A stretch of DNA of 64,000 bases from Paraphoma chrysanthemicola. Its lineage: Eukaryota; Ascomycota; Dothideomycetes; Pleosporales; Phaeosphaeriaceae. The first letter of the stretch is position 1, and every line of letters starts with the position of its first letter. Where the stretch lies: assembly GCA_020744225.1 (NCBI GenBank), contig JAGMWG010000002.1, positions 620,001-684,000 of the forward strand, given 5' to 3'. Made by a program: the position numbers and the translations under genes. Positions 54,607 to 64,000 of this stretch are shown in pieces. A model generated the notes under the pieces. That model had not been told where the DNA came from. It did not search any database and saw only the letters and a list, made by a program, of their open reading frames with translations.

Positions 54607-55368
54607 CTACATGACAGAACACATATCCGGCCCTGACCCCTTTGCGCCATCTTTCGTCGTCGTCTTCGCACACGTTCGCGCCACATCCTCCAACACCTCG
54701 CGACACAGCTCGCCCGTCAGCGCACTGCATTCCGCATAATGATCGCATAGCATTCGTTGCGCCGTCTGTACGCCCTCATGCGGCATCACCGACTCGCCTT
54801 TCCCAGCCTTATCCGGACCTACTTCCTGTAGCGTCCACTGTTTGCGCAAGTCCCGCTTCAAGCCCAGGACCATAACAGGCAAGTTCTCGTCATAGTTGAA
54901 GTGCTTGTTCACGATTGGGAGCCAAGTTTTCGCGAGCGAGAAGAGAGAGGCTCGCGAGGAGATGTCGTAGCAGAGGATGACGAAGGACGGGTGTAGGAGT
55001 GTGTAATTCGTTGGCGATGCGGTGTCATAGAATTGGATTCTATATGGGCGATCATAGAGAGTTATGTCGAAGGCGTAGGGCTGGTCGATGGCGCGCAGTT
55101 TGGGAAGCTCGTAGGGTGGGAGGTCGTCATTGTGTGGTCGGATGCCGAGGCTTAGGCGTCTGATATGGTATTAGCGACCATACCATTGCATAAAAGAGAG
55201 GCTGAAGGCTATGGAACAGTAATGCGCATGTCGGAGACGGTTCCATGCTGAAGAACAGGGCAGCGAAAGCGCGATGCTGGAAACTTACGATAAGAAGGTC
55301 GACTTGCCCACCTCCGCATCTCCCAGCAGCAGCACCGTGATCTCCGGAGCAATCGGAGTGTAATCCAT
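54607..55368 (-). CDS. Atypical Rho/Ras-like small GTPase with CaaX box
   Basis: A 210-residue small G protein with exons 55368-55289 and 55159-54607 (129-nt intron). It starts MDYTPIAPEITVLLLGDAEV, giving a P-loop GDAEVGKS; the middle has FVILCYDISSRASLFSLAKT typical of Rho/Ras beta-4, then VMVLGLKRDLR where the guanine-specificity motif should be, and SALTG as the G5 motif. The end GSGPDMCSVM is a CaaX box, expected to be farnesylated, which places it on membranes. Odd residues: Ala at the Ras Gly12 position and DTASP where DTAGQ is normal, so both the DxxG glycine and the catalytic glutamine are missing. That pattern is seen in GTPases that hydrolyse GTP poorly, such as Rnd proteins. Subfamily assignment is uncertain. 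Confidence 0.82.
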
Positions 55369-55907
55369 AATATGTATAAGTTGCCACGAGGGCTTCGGTG
55401 AAAGGTCAAGGCGGCTTCATGTTTGCTTCTGTGAGTTCGCAGTCGCGTGGTGGATGCGATGTGCCCAGATGGAGATAGCGGGGTTATGAAAACGCGCTAG
55501 GTGGATGTTCACGTATCCACCTTGACCTTCTCCACAATCTCAAACAAGATAGGCAAGGTTTTCTTGTATGTGAGACGCGGCGCTGTGTACGGTCGATGTA
55601 CAGCAATCAGGCGTTGGGGGTAATCATGTGGCTCGTGGGTCATGAGAGTCAACTATTCATTCTTCGTCCAGAACTAATTCGAGGATAATTATGGCGTTGT
55701 TGAGATATGTCATGTACGCAGGATAATATGGTGAGGAAAAAAGCAACAATGTGTCAGAGGGTTCCATAAACTTGATTGATTGTATTGAAATCTGCTGTAC
55801 CATGACTTCTACTCCTTATATCTGAGGTCGACTGTCTGGTCCCCCGCAACACCCACACCACCTCCGACGCTGCCATCGCCCGGAAGCACCGCCTCAACTC
55901 ACATCCA
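55369..55907. other. Intergenic, 539 bp
   Basis: Promoter of the GTPase gene and 3' region of the F-box gene. No feature recognised. Confidence 0.4.
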
Positions 55908-57188
55908 TCATGTCCTCATCCCAATAAACGGATACGCCACCGAAGCAAGATGCCACGGCGGCCCAGCCTGCTCCTCGACCTCATCTACGTACCAAAACAA
56001 CTCATCCTTCCACAAGTGCTTATTGCCAGGTGCTCCAAGGGTCTCATTTTGCCAACTTCTTACACCGCTTCTGACCCATAATTTGAACAGATGGAGCGTC
56101 TCCAAGTTTGGTAGCACATCGGGCGAAGAAGTCATTTGCGCGAATATATCCTCCCACATGACGCCCTGGCCGCGGGGACAGATATGCTGCAGGCTGAGTG
56201 CTCGGAGTGTTGAGTTGGAAGGTTTGAGGAAGAGAAGGAGATCGAATGCATCATGTGGTCGGAAGTATTTAAGCGTGCATGTCTCGAGGTGTGCGAATGT
56301 GCAATGTCGCGCCATGTCGCCGAGCAAATCCTCGTCGAGGCTACTGTAGCATCCCAAGCTCAGGTGTCGTAGGTTTCTTGCCTTTGCTAAAAAGCGCACT
56401 ACGAACGGTGCACGCGTGGTTTCAAGCTCGAAGCCGGTGTCGAGGTAGCGCCAGTCTCGTAGCTCAAGTTCCAACGTATCAAGGTTCTCGAAAGCGACGT
56501 CAAATTTCCTGAGTGACGGTGCGAGACTCTCCAAACGACCGATACCGACAGCGCCGTGTGTAAGCGTGGGGTGTATTTTGATAGTCTTGATGTGGACACC
56601 TGACGCGGCGATGGCTGCCATGGTGCTCACAAAGGGGCGCGACATTTCATGCTGGCTGCTTTCACAATATCTGCGCCCAAACTTTCCGTACTTCTTATCC
56701 ATGCCTTCATATGCGAATGTCAAGTCATCTAGTTGCCCTAGCTTCTCAAATACGGACCGTAGACACTTTTGATCGTAGCGTGTCTCGTTGAAGAAAGTGG
56801 TGTGGTTCTGGGCTACCTTTTCGTCGGCTATGTATTGTTCCTGCATTTCACTCCGAAACAAGATTCCGTTCGGATCATTTGAGATGACTTCAGCCTCGGA
56901 GATGCGCTTCCGAAGTTGCCATAGGGCGATAGCATGGCGGGGTGTGGCGTCAATATCCAGCCGACGCAATGCTGTACCAAAAGTCGGATGAGCTGTGATA
57001 TCCAGCAATCTGTCGAAGGAAGCCCTCGCCCATTGCAGGGTTCGAGCGCGGAAGAAACGATCGCGGAACACATGCAATGATTGCTGCTCAAAGGTTGAGG
57101 AGACGAGGCGCAGCGATTGTGATGTGGCTGCGTCAAGGTGGTGGAAAATGCTCTCAATTAACTCAGTGGGTAGAGACGTGATTGACAT
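55908..57188 (-). CDS. F-box protein with LRR-like repeats
   Basis: Single-exon 426-residue protein. Residues 3-45 (ITSLPTELIESIFHHLDAAT, LRLVSSTFEQQSLHVFRDRF) are a clear F-box, which in other proteins binds Skp1 and brings a target to an SCF ubiquitin ligase. From about residue 200 the sequence has irregular leucine-rich units (NLDTLELELRDWRYLD, NLRHLSLGCYSSLDED, HLETCTLKYFRPHD, LRALSLQHICP, NLETLHLFKLWVR), a likely target-binding surface. The target is unknown. Start is the first ATG, just before the F-box. Confidence 0.85.
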   Translation of the reverse strand: MSITSLPTELIESIFHHLDAATSQSLRLVSSTFEQQSLHVFRDRFFRARTLQWARASFDRLLDITAHPTFGTALRRLDIDATPRHAIALWQLRKRISEAEVISNDPNGILFRSEMQEQYIADEKVAQNHTTFFNETRYDQKCLRSVFEKLGQLDDLTFAYEGMDKKYGKFGRRYCESSQHEMSRPFVSTMAAIAASGVHIKTIKIHPTLTHGAVGIGRLESLAPSLRKFDVAFENLDTLELELRDWRYLDTGFELETTRAPFVVRFLAKARNLRHLSLGCYSSLDEDLLGDMARHCTFAHLETCTLKYFRPHDAFDLLLFLKPSNSTLRALSLQHICPRGQGVMWEDIFAQMTSSPDVLPNLETLHLFKLWVRSGVRSWQNETLGAPGNKHLWKDELFWYVDEVEEQAGPPWHLASVAYPFIGMRT

Positions 57189-57380
57189 TGCGACAGGCGG
57201 CCTACAGCCTGATGATAGTGTACAGGGTGTCTTGGATGAAGAATGTCAGATGAATGCAAACACGTGCCATGAGAGGCAAACTGACGCGGGGAAACAATTG
57301 CGCTATGCTGATTTGGGTATCGACGTGGAGAAGCACCAAAAATACACCCAAGTTGTACCTGACTGCTGACAAGACTGCGG

Positions 57381-59138
57381 CTAGTCGCTATCGTCACTTT
57401 CAGATTGCTCGCTCTCTGAGCTGCTGTTGCTAGCGTCGCTCGTGCCTGAATTCTTCTTCTTCCTTGAAGGAGCGCTAGCTTCTGAGCCGGAAGGATCAGA
57501 GTCAGAGTCAGAATCTGAGTCGTCTGAGTCAGACTCTGAGCTTGAGCTGTCCTCGTCACTGCTGCTATCCTCACTGCTATCTGAGCTGCTTTCTGAGCTA
57601 GATATTTCCACTCTTCGCTTCCTTTTCTTTGAGTCTCGCCCAGGCGCGAGATTAGACACCAGAGGATTGATACCATTCGTCTGCACCGCGGGCAGAATGG
57701 GAGCTGTTCGTCCTAGCGCTAATAAAAGCGCCTCAGCACGCTTGCGGCGCATTCGGCGAATATAGCCGTCGCTATGAGGGTGTTCAAGGAGTCCTTCAAC
57801 ATCGCCTTCGACCTTGCGGCGTTTCTGCTCCTTGGCGATGCGTTCTTGCAGCGCCTCGTCATGCATAGATTTTCTGGCATCACCATCCATATCTTCTGAT
57901 GAGGCCTCTTCCTTCTCCAGCTCTTTCAGAGTGGTGTCGCACTTCTTGCGGAGACGATCAATAACGCCCGCGCCTTTCAGACCAGAGACGTATTCGAGCA
58001 GTGCTTCAGAGTGTTCATCAGGAATCCGGAAGATGTTCAAGGCATTGTCGATGACGTCGTTTTGTTTTGCTTTGTTGAATTTCCAGTGGTCGCGGTCAGT
58101 GTAATATTGTTGGAGGTACGAGACGTAGTAGGACGGATCCTTCTTCTTGCTCTTTGACGTTGGAGATGTGCTCGTAGCAGCCACGGCTTTCGTGGTTGGC
58201 GCAGACACTTCAGCGGCGCGAGGCTTCGACTGTACGTCTTCTGGAGCCTTGGCCTGTTCCTTTGCTTTCCTGTCCTTCTCCTTGCGGACTTCCTCTTTCT
58301 TGGCGTCCCGCAATTCCCCCTCGTTGATGGCGTTTTGGTAGAACTCCGCTACGTCAGAGGCGAAGTAGTCGACGTCCGATCCTTTCTGCTCTGCGGTCCA
58401 CTTTTTGAAGTAGTCCTGGGCGCTGCTGCCGTCAACGCTCTTCGTGTCGGGAGTAAAGGCGACAGACTTGCGGCGATCGACCGCGGATGGTGAGCCCGAG
58501 CTGTCCTTGATATTGGCTTTGCGGGTTGCACTAGACTGCTGTGGTGTAATTGCAGGTGCCGGAATTTCCTCTTTCTCAGTAGATGCAAGCAGCGTTTGCC
58601 GTGCCGGCGCTGGTGCAGCACTGTCAGGTGAGAGAGCCGACCGCGACTGCGCGACCTCAGTGTGATTGGGGTTGTTTCCATTTTCGCGCCGCCTGCTTTT
58701 GCTTGGTTTTGACTTTTTCTTGCGATAATTGGGGTCACCCTTAGCCTGACCAGCGTCTGATGCAGCCTCTGTCGACGCACTAGAGTGCACCGTAGCACTA
58801 TCTGCTTGTGGAACAGTGGATTGTTCGTCCTGTTTAGGGGTTCCAGTTTGGCTGATCTCTGGTGTTGAGGCCTTGCTCTTCTTCTGCGTCTCCGGCTCCT
58901 CAGCTGTGTCATGTTGGTGTTTCCGCTTGCCAAGATTTGACGATTTGCCGTTTACGGCAGGCTCGCTGGATGAGTGAAGTTCTTCATGACTGCCATTGCG
59001 CGCATCATAGGGTGCAATTTGCTGCACATCTGTGTGAGATGCACTGGGCTCAGGCGTGGTGACTCCGGATTGGGTCTCTTTCTTGAGGGCGAGACCCAGT
59101 CGCCGCCAGGCAGGAATTCTGGACTCGCCTTCTGCCAT
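57381..59138 (-). CDS. WKF-domain protein, probably nucleolar (C7orf50-type)
   Basis: Single-exon 585-residue protein. The WKF domain at about residues 335-400 is easily seen: YVSYLQQYYTDRDHWKFNKA followed by QNDVIDNALNIFRIPDEHSE and LLEYVSGLKG. Proteins with this domain, such as human C7orf50, are nucleolar and linked to ribosome biogenesis. The N-terminal 300 residues are disordered and charged with several basic clusters (KKKSKPSKSRRR). The C-terminal 90 residues are a striking S/D/E tract (SSSESSSDSSEDSSSDEDSS) like those of nucleolar phosphoproteins, typical casein kinase 2 substrates. It is divergent from the proteasome gene across 327 bp. Confidence 0.85.
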   Translation of the reverse strand: MAEGESRIPAWRRLGLALKKETQSGVTTPEPSASHTDVQQIAPYDARNGSHEELHSSSEPAVNGKSSNLGKRKHQHDTAEEPETQKKSKASTPEISQTGTPKQDEQSTVPQADSATVHSSASTEAASDAGQAKGDPNYRKKKSKPSKSRRRENGNNPNHTEVAQSRSALSPDSAAPAPARQTLLASTEKEEIPAPAITPQQSSATRKANIKDSSGSPSAVDRRKSVAFTPDTKSVDGSSAQDYFKKWTAEQKGSDVDYFASDVAEFYQNAINEGELRDAKKEEVRKEKDRKAKEQAKAPEDVQSKPRAAEVSAPTTKAVAATSTSPTSKSKKKDPSYYVSYLQQYYTDRDHWKFNKAKQNDVIDNALNIFRIPDEHSEALLEYVSGLKGAGVIDRLRKKCDTTLKELEKEEASSEDMDGDARKSMHDEALQERIAKEQKRRKVEGDVEGLLEHPHSDGYIRRMRRKRAEALLLALGRTAPILPAVQTNGINPLVSNLAPGRDSKKRKRRVEISSSESSSDSSEDSSSDEDSSSSESDSDDSDSDSDSDPSGSEASAPSRKKKNSGTSDASNSSSESEQSESDDSD

Positions 59139-59465
59139 ATCGAATGAGGAATATGGAGATGGTTAATGCCTTATGCGACGATCATTACCATCGCTCATGC
59201 CCGATGTCAGCTCGAGAAGCTGTTTTGTCAGGGTGAAAGTGTCGAATGAGAGGCAGCGCAGAGCTTTTCGAGCTGACTTTGCGGCAGAGTGGTCCGTGCG
59301 AAAGGCGATCCCCGAGCTCCCCAGGCGGAAGGAACGCGTATTACAACCAACGACGACAGCGACGCCGCCTGCCACCAAAGACAACGCCCAACGAGCTTAC
59401 GAACATCTCCGCGAGCTGCAGCTGAAGTCAAAGAATACAAAGAGACACATACACCCGCCGCCATC
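59139..59465. promoter_or_regulatory. Divergent promoter of WKF gene and proteasome SCL1
   Basis: A 327-bp shared upstream region. On the minus strand GGTGGCAGG at 59377-59369 differs at two positions from the Rpn4 proteasome element GGTGGCAAA known from yeasts; whether it works here is unknown. No TATA seen, usual for housekeeping genes. Confidence 0.4.
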
Positions 59466-60497
59466 ATGTCTGGTGCGTGGGAAACTTGCCCGCACGCTTG
59501 TGTTTGCAGTGACATATGCTAACAGCACCCTCGTCATGCAGGAAGCGCAGGCTACGACAGACACATTACCATCTTCTCCGACCAAGGACGCCTATACCAA
59601 GTCGGTATGCAGCCATTCCCGGGTCTCGTGTCTCACACCACGACGCTGTCGCACCTCAGCGGCCTCGCAGACAGCCTCGCTAACAAGACGACCACACAGA
59701 ATATGCATTCAAGGCGATTACGGCAGCGAACATCACATCACTGGGCGTACGAGGCAAGGACTGCGCAGTAGTCATCTCGCAGAAGAAGGTGCCTGTACGT
59801 GCGATAGGCTTGCGGTGCTAGACAGGTGTTGACCAATGTGTACAGGACAAGCTCATTGACCCCTCCTCCGTGTCGCACATCTTCAGGCTCTCACCGTCAG
59901 TTGGCTGCGTCATGACCGGGTCCATCGCCGACGCGAGAGCCTCCGTGAGCAGAGCCCGGGGTGAAGCTGCTGAGTTCCGCTACAAGTACGGCTACGAGAT
60001 GCCCTGCGACGTGCTGGCCAAGAGGATAGCCAACATCAGCCAGGTCTACACACAGCGCGTAAGCAGCGGCCACAGCTAGAGATGCTTGTCGTGTACTAAG
60101 ACATCTGTAGGCTTACATGCGTCCGTTGGGAGTCGCCACCACGCTCATCTCGCTGGACGCTGAAGTTGGACCACAGCTGTACAAGTGCGATCCCGCGGGC
60201 TATTACGTTGGGTACAAGGCAACAGCATCGGGGCCGAAGACGCAAGAGGCGCTCAACTTCCTTGAGAAGAAGCTGAAAAACAAGGAGCACGCCGAGGGCA
60301 GCTGGGAGGAGGTGGTCGAGCTAGCGATTACGGCCTTGAGCACGGTACTATCAGTCGATTTCAAGAAGGGCGAGTTGGAAGTGGGCATCGTGGGCGGACC
60401 CAAAAGGGACGGCCAAGAGGGCACAGACCCCGCGTTCAGGGCCCTCACCGAGGACGAAATCGACGAACGGCTGCAGTCTATCGCGGATAAGGACTAA
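59466..60497 (+). CDS. SCL1: 20S proteasome subunit alpha type 1 (PSMA6/Scl1 type)
   Basis: A 254-residue alpha-ring subunit of the 20S proteasome, acting in cytosol and nucleus. Five exons: 59466-59472 (7 nt only), 59542-59604, 59700-59794, 59846-60058 and 60111-60497. Spliced, the N-terminus reads MSGSAGYDRHITIFSDQGRL and YQVEYAFKAI, the alpha-type signature with the PSMA6 form YDRHITIFS. Further family blocks: DCAVVISQKKVPDKLID, MTGSIADARASVSRARGEAA, RPLGVATTLISLD, YKCDPAGYYVGYKATASG. The 7-nt first exon (ATG TCT G) follows from the need to reach a start codon in frame. Length is normal for the family. Essential housekeeping gene. Confidence 0.95.
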
Positions 60498-61552
60498 GGA
60501 GCGACACCGCGGGGCTGGGAACGCAGTGGGCCGCTGAGGCTCGACAGCGATGTGAATCATGACGAGACGGCAGGTAGCATGAAACGGCCTCTCAGACGTC
60601 AGAAGTGCTCCAGCAGCACCATGAATCCAGACTTAGACTGACCTGCCTGCATAAGCGCAACTGTGAACATGCAACCGGAGCCGGTGGAGTCCCTAGCAAC
60701 TTCAGCCCTGCTCCACATTGCCAGTCGGTCCTGTTTGATGACAGCATTTCCTATGGCCCACCTCAGCTGCAGCAGCCTCAAGGACGCCAGGAACAGTCCA
60801 TCGACGTCACCTTACTGGTCGCGCGGAAACTAGGCAGCACAGCCTCACATGTGGCTGACACCAATAGGCGAACGTACAGCCGTGGCTGGTAAAGCGTTGT
60901 GGACTCCTACTCAGGTCAACTCCTACCGGGCTTGCTGAGGCTTTGGGTGCGCGAAAGCCGGCGACCGCTCATCTAAAAACACCGGCCAATGGCAGCACGT
61001 GTTGCGCCTGACAAGGCCGCGCTTTGCCAGATTGGGCCACACTACCATACCGCTTCTGGCATCTAGGGAAAGTGTTAGCCAGCCACAAATGCCCAGCCCA
61101 GCACCATCTTCTCGCACATCCAGCTGCAATAGTATGGATCGAAAAATAGGTCGCGATGCTTGTCGTGGTTCCTGCATGATGTTTTCTCCTTCACAACTTC
61201 TCTTGTAGTGCAACTCTTACTGCTCCTTTGACGCACCGACCGCGAATCCGCGATGCTGAATGGTTCCAGCAGGGCCGGCCACGCCAGCTGGACGCTACTC
61301 ACGGTCCAAATGTGGATCTCGGCAGCAGGAGTAGCGGCGGGATGGCCCTGACTATCTTGAGCCTTGCAGAAGTATACCCTCCTCAAGAACATCTCTTCGT
61401 CTATGAACTGGCTTATTATTTAACGCATCGCCACGCCGCCTCAGTTCACCATCCACAGCTTCAAGCCTCACTTCAAGACGCAAGCACCCATTAGCCAGCC
61501 AACTTGATCGTCGCAAGCGACTTCACCCCACACACCTACACCCACCATCATC
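60498..61552. other. Intergenic, 1.06 kb
   Basis: 3' region of SCL1 and promoter of the next gene. Short frames have no protein-like content and several lack an ATG. The last 60 bases are CA-rich, a typical 5' leader. No gene called. Confidence 0.4.
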
Positions 61553-62407
61553 ATGTCTGACGGCCGTGAGTCTACCCATCCTTCGCCGGAGAATATTCAC
61601 TCGACCCTTCTTCGATACTGTGCCAAAGGCATCCACTGACACTGCCGCACAGTCAACGATGCCCGCGCTATGCGCGTTGCGGAGATCATGACTGACTTCC
61701 GCAATCTCCAACACTACCTGGTCCAGCTGCGCGCATCGCCCACAGCAGAGGAGTACTACCTCGAAGGTTACTCTCTGCTCCGCCAGTGCCAGAGTGAGGC
61801 TCAAACCATCCTCCAGACGCCCTTTGCTGGTCACACCGGTGCCTCAGCAGGGGATCCTGAGCAGGAGAAACAACAGTTGAAGACGTAAGTCGATCTCTAC
61901 TCCTTTGCTGTCTCACTCCACGACGTCACTGTACCGCTGCGCAAGCCTCTAGAGCATCACCAAACGCCAGTTGAGACAACAAAAAAAGCACGCAAGCTGA
62001 CCCCGCATCACAGCATCATCACAGACGCGGCCGTACGTCGCTTCCAATGCCAAAGAGCATACTTGCTGGCGCATTCTGGACTGCGATGGATGAACAGCCG
62101 CAACAGCATCCTGCGCGGTCAGAAGCCGAATGCCAGCCATCACAGTGCACTACAGCAGGCTGATGCCACACTCCGAAATGTACGTCAAGCCCACATCAAT
62201 TGACCACATTTCTCATGGCCAGCATGGTCGTTGTTGAGACTTCCACTTTTGGACAGGGACTAATATGTCTTTCTACAGGAGCGCCTCGCCATCACAGATG
62301 CACACGTCGAGTACACCCTTCGATCCACAGACGCTGCACAGGGCAAATGGCTCAACGATGATCCTTCACTGGCACAGATCCAGCACATTCTCATGTCCCG
62401 TCAATGA
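61553..62407 (+). CDS. Small helical hypothetical protein, four exons
   Basis: A 179-residue protein from exons 61553-61565 (13 nt), 61653-61884, 62014-62179 and 62279-62407; every junction is GT-AG and the total is in frame. It reads MSDGLNDARAMRVAEIMTDF, then FRNLQHYLVQLRASPTAEEY, an A/G-rich linker, ITDAAVRRFQCQRAYLLAHS and a C-terminal helix ending IQHILMSRQ. Likely mostly alpha-helical or coiled. I do not recognise the family; the tiny first exon and four well-formed introns argue for a real, conserved gene. A subunit of a larger complex is a fair guess. Confidence 0.7.
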
Positions 62408-64000
62408 GCAACATCAGCGCCATCCAACCCTTCGATTCTGTATTCAGATGACGCAATGCGCCTCACGAACGATCCTGGCTCGTTTAGCAGCATTCCGCCG
62501 CATTTTTCCCACGATACCCTCGATTACGCGTCATTGAGTCTTCTCATCGTTCACGCCGCATTTCTTCATCGCTTCTGAATCACATCCGGTGCTTCCTCCA
62601 ATTCGACTACGCTTCGCATACATCCACACATTTCTTCAAGCTACGGCGACTCCGAGTCTCTCAGCATGACACTGGCTTCCTTTTCCGCTTCTCCACATTT
62701 CAGTGCTGGTCACATTCCCTCAAAAAGCATACACACCTGTTTGGGCCGTTGATAAGTCTGGGCGACGGTCGTTTAGCGTTGGCGTTGGCGCTTCGTTTTC
62801 ACTAGCTTGACGTTGGCATGGATGGTAGGACCCTCACTTCCGGAAAGATCAAGCGAATTGACATGGCACGGCCTTTGACAACTTTTGGTAAGGCAAGGCA
62901 TGGGATTCTTAGGACACACAATTTCGGGTTTGCGTTTGCTTCAGCCTTGCTTCTTTTCTTCTTCGTTGGGCCATTTGCTTTTTAGTCTCGTTTCAATTCT
63001 CGGCCAAGTTTGTCAGATATACTTTTTCCGTTTCTTTCATGTGCATATCTTACCGCGCTGCATCAATACCACATAACAATTGCAATCGACCTCACAGTAC
63101 CTTCGATTGTCTCCCGCCTTCCGTATCCAGCATCCTTGTGATCCTTCCGCGTACAAGCAGCTGTTCAAGGATCGCGGAGCCGTCTTTTCCTTAGCGCTCG
63201 CTCTAAAGCTCAGCTGGCCCAGCTAGGAGACCCGCCGTCGAATCCAGCCCCACGGAGCAGGACGTCAGCCTTAACCTCCAAAACCCAGTATGTTGGTTTG
63301 ACACGTGGGACGAAAGCTATAGCCAACGGTTGGACAGCCGATACGTCAGCCTGGAGAAAAGAAGTTCTCAGCACTGACTCTTCCTGCACGTCAATTCAGC
63401 ATCGTTGCTCAGCTGCTGCACGAAAGAGTGGTAGGCTAACGTCGACTGCATCAACGCATTTCCACACCGTCATTGACCTTCACCAATTGAGTTCGTCGAT
63501 ACGATCGATCCGACCCCCCAAGTCGGTGAGCAACAATGCACTTGTCCAACACTCGGCTTCGCCTTGCGACTGCTGCACGCAACGACGCCATCGCGAACCC
63601 CGTGTTCGCTTAGCCAGCAGGCATGCCTCCCGCACCTCGCTTAGACCCATTAGAGCGCGACTGCACGGCCGTGCACACTTGCGGCGTAGTACAGATCTAA
63701 CGTGAGACTAAAGTAGAATATTGGCCGGCGATCCCGAACGCTCGATTTCCTTCTAGGGCACCAGCATCCCCCGGCGACGATTCGCAGGGCATGTGATATA
63801 AGCTGCATGGACGAATCGAGCCAGCAACAGACGCATCACGGCTAGCTATATTAGCAGGGATCTGGGAGGGGTACAGATACGAGAAAAGAGCCGCATGATC
63901 TGATGATGAGCGAAAAATGGTGATGTGCCCATTCTGAAGAGCGGGGAGATGGCGCCGGTGTCGAAGAGGATTTTTCAACACGACACCGCTGCTGCTTGAG
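62408..64000. other. Intergenic, 1.6 kb, pyrimidine-rich
   Basis: No gene recognised. Between about 62540 and 63140 the plus strand is rich in C and T (TTCTTCATCGCTTC-type stretches, CTTCTTTTCTTCTTC), as seen in long fungal promoters and 5' leaders, so a plus-strand gene may start beyond the window. Frames of up to 135 codons near 63300-63700 look like chance. Confidence 0.4.

Noticed and set aside
63298..63705. 135-codon plus-strand frame near the right end
   Set aside because: Cys/Arg/Ser/His-rich translation of pyrimidine-rich DNA, with no protein-like pattern.
1..64000. tRNA, rRNA and CRISPR features
   Set aside because: I looked for GTTCRANYC-type tRNA B-boxes with matching stems, rRNA blocks and regularly spaced repeats and found none that I could support by eye; a tRNAscan-SE run would settle the tRNA question.

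Overview
This is a 64 kb piece of a filamentous ascomycete chromosome (Pezizomycotina; the gene families and their order of size fit a Dothideomycete, but I cannot fix the genus from sequence alone). The evidence is the genes themselves: short introns of about 46-130 nt with GTRNGT donors and YAG acceptors, TATA boxes 60-115 nt before start codons, HET, F-box-like and Zn2Cys6 families, a Mem_trans (auxin efflux-like) carrier, a Gfa enzyme, a WKF-domain protein and the 20S proteasome alpha-1 subunit. No rRNA, tRNA, CRISPR array or intact transposon was recognised.

Layout. 1-2.2 kb is the 3' part of a very large DUF3638/DUF3645 protein gene. 2.8-8.3 kb is a decayed zone: a small orphan gene, a gene whose frame continues past its stop through two in-frame stop codons, the relic of a 'GELR' F-box-like gene, and a dead HET gene. 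8.5-10.9 kb holds the better HET copy, itself out of frame at one exon junction. 11-26 kb is an accessory metabolic block: MFS transporter, proline/glutamine-rich membrane-anchored protein, secreted DUF3237 protein, secreted type-B carboxylesterase, quinone-reductase-like MDR enzyme, a cytochrome P450 divergent from an aryl-alcohol-type zinc dehydrogenase, and a transcription factor that carries both C2H2 fingers and a Zn2Cys6 cluster. No PKS, NRPS or terpene backbone gene is present, so I read it as a possible catabolic or detoxification cluster rather than a biosynthetic one.

27-29 kb has a small secreted cysteine-rich beta/gamma-crystallin-like protein and an F-box-like gene. 29.4-38.6 kb is filled by one four-exon minus-strand gene for a roughly 2,850-residue, acidic, proline-rich, almost wholly disordered protein. 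39.9-43.7 kb carries three lineage-restricted unknowns. From 45 kb the window looks more housekeeping: a C2-domain protein of the Inn1/Fic1 type, a Gfa enzyme, then a broken kinase/SH3 chimera (51-52.7 kb) beside another small relic (50 kb), a Mem_trans carrier, a Rho/Ras-like GTPase lacking the residues needed for GTP hydrolysis, an F-box/LRR-like protein, a WKF nucleolar-type protein, proteasome SCL1 and a small unknown. The last 1.6 kb shows no gene.

How they might work together: transporter, esterase, P450, dehydrogenase, reductase and regulator at 11-26 kb would make a coherent route for taking up an ester, releasing an aromatic alcohol and oxidising it, with the regulator next to the dehydrogenase; this is inference from position and family only. 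All exon boundaries were derived by reading frames and GT-AG sites by eye; none is confirmed by transcripts.
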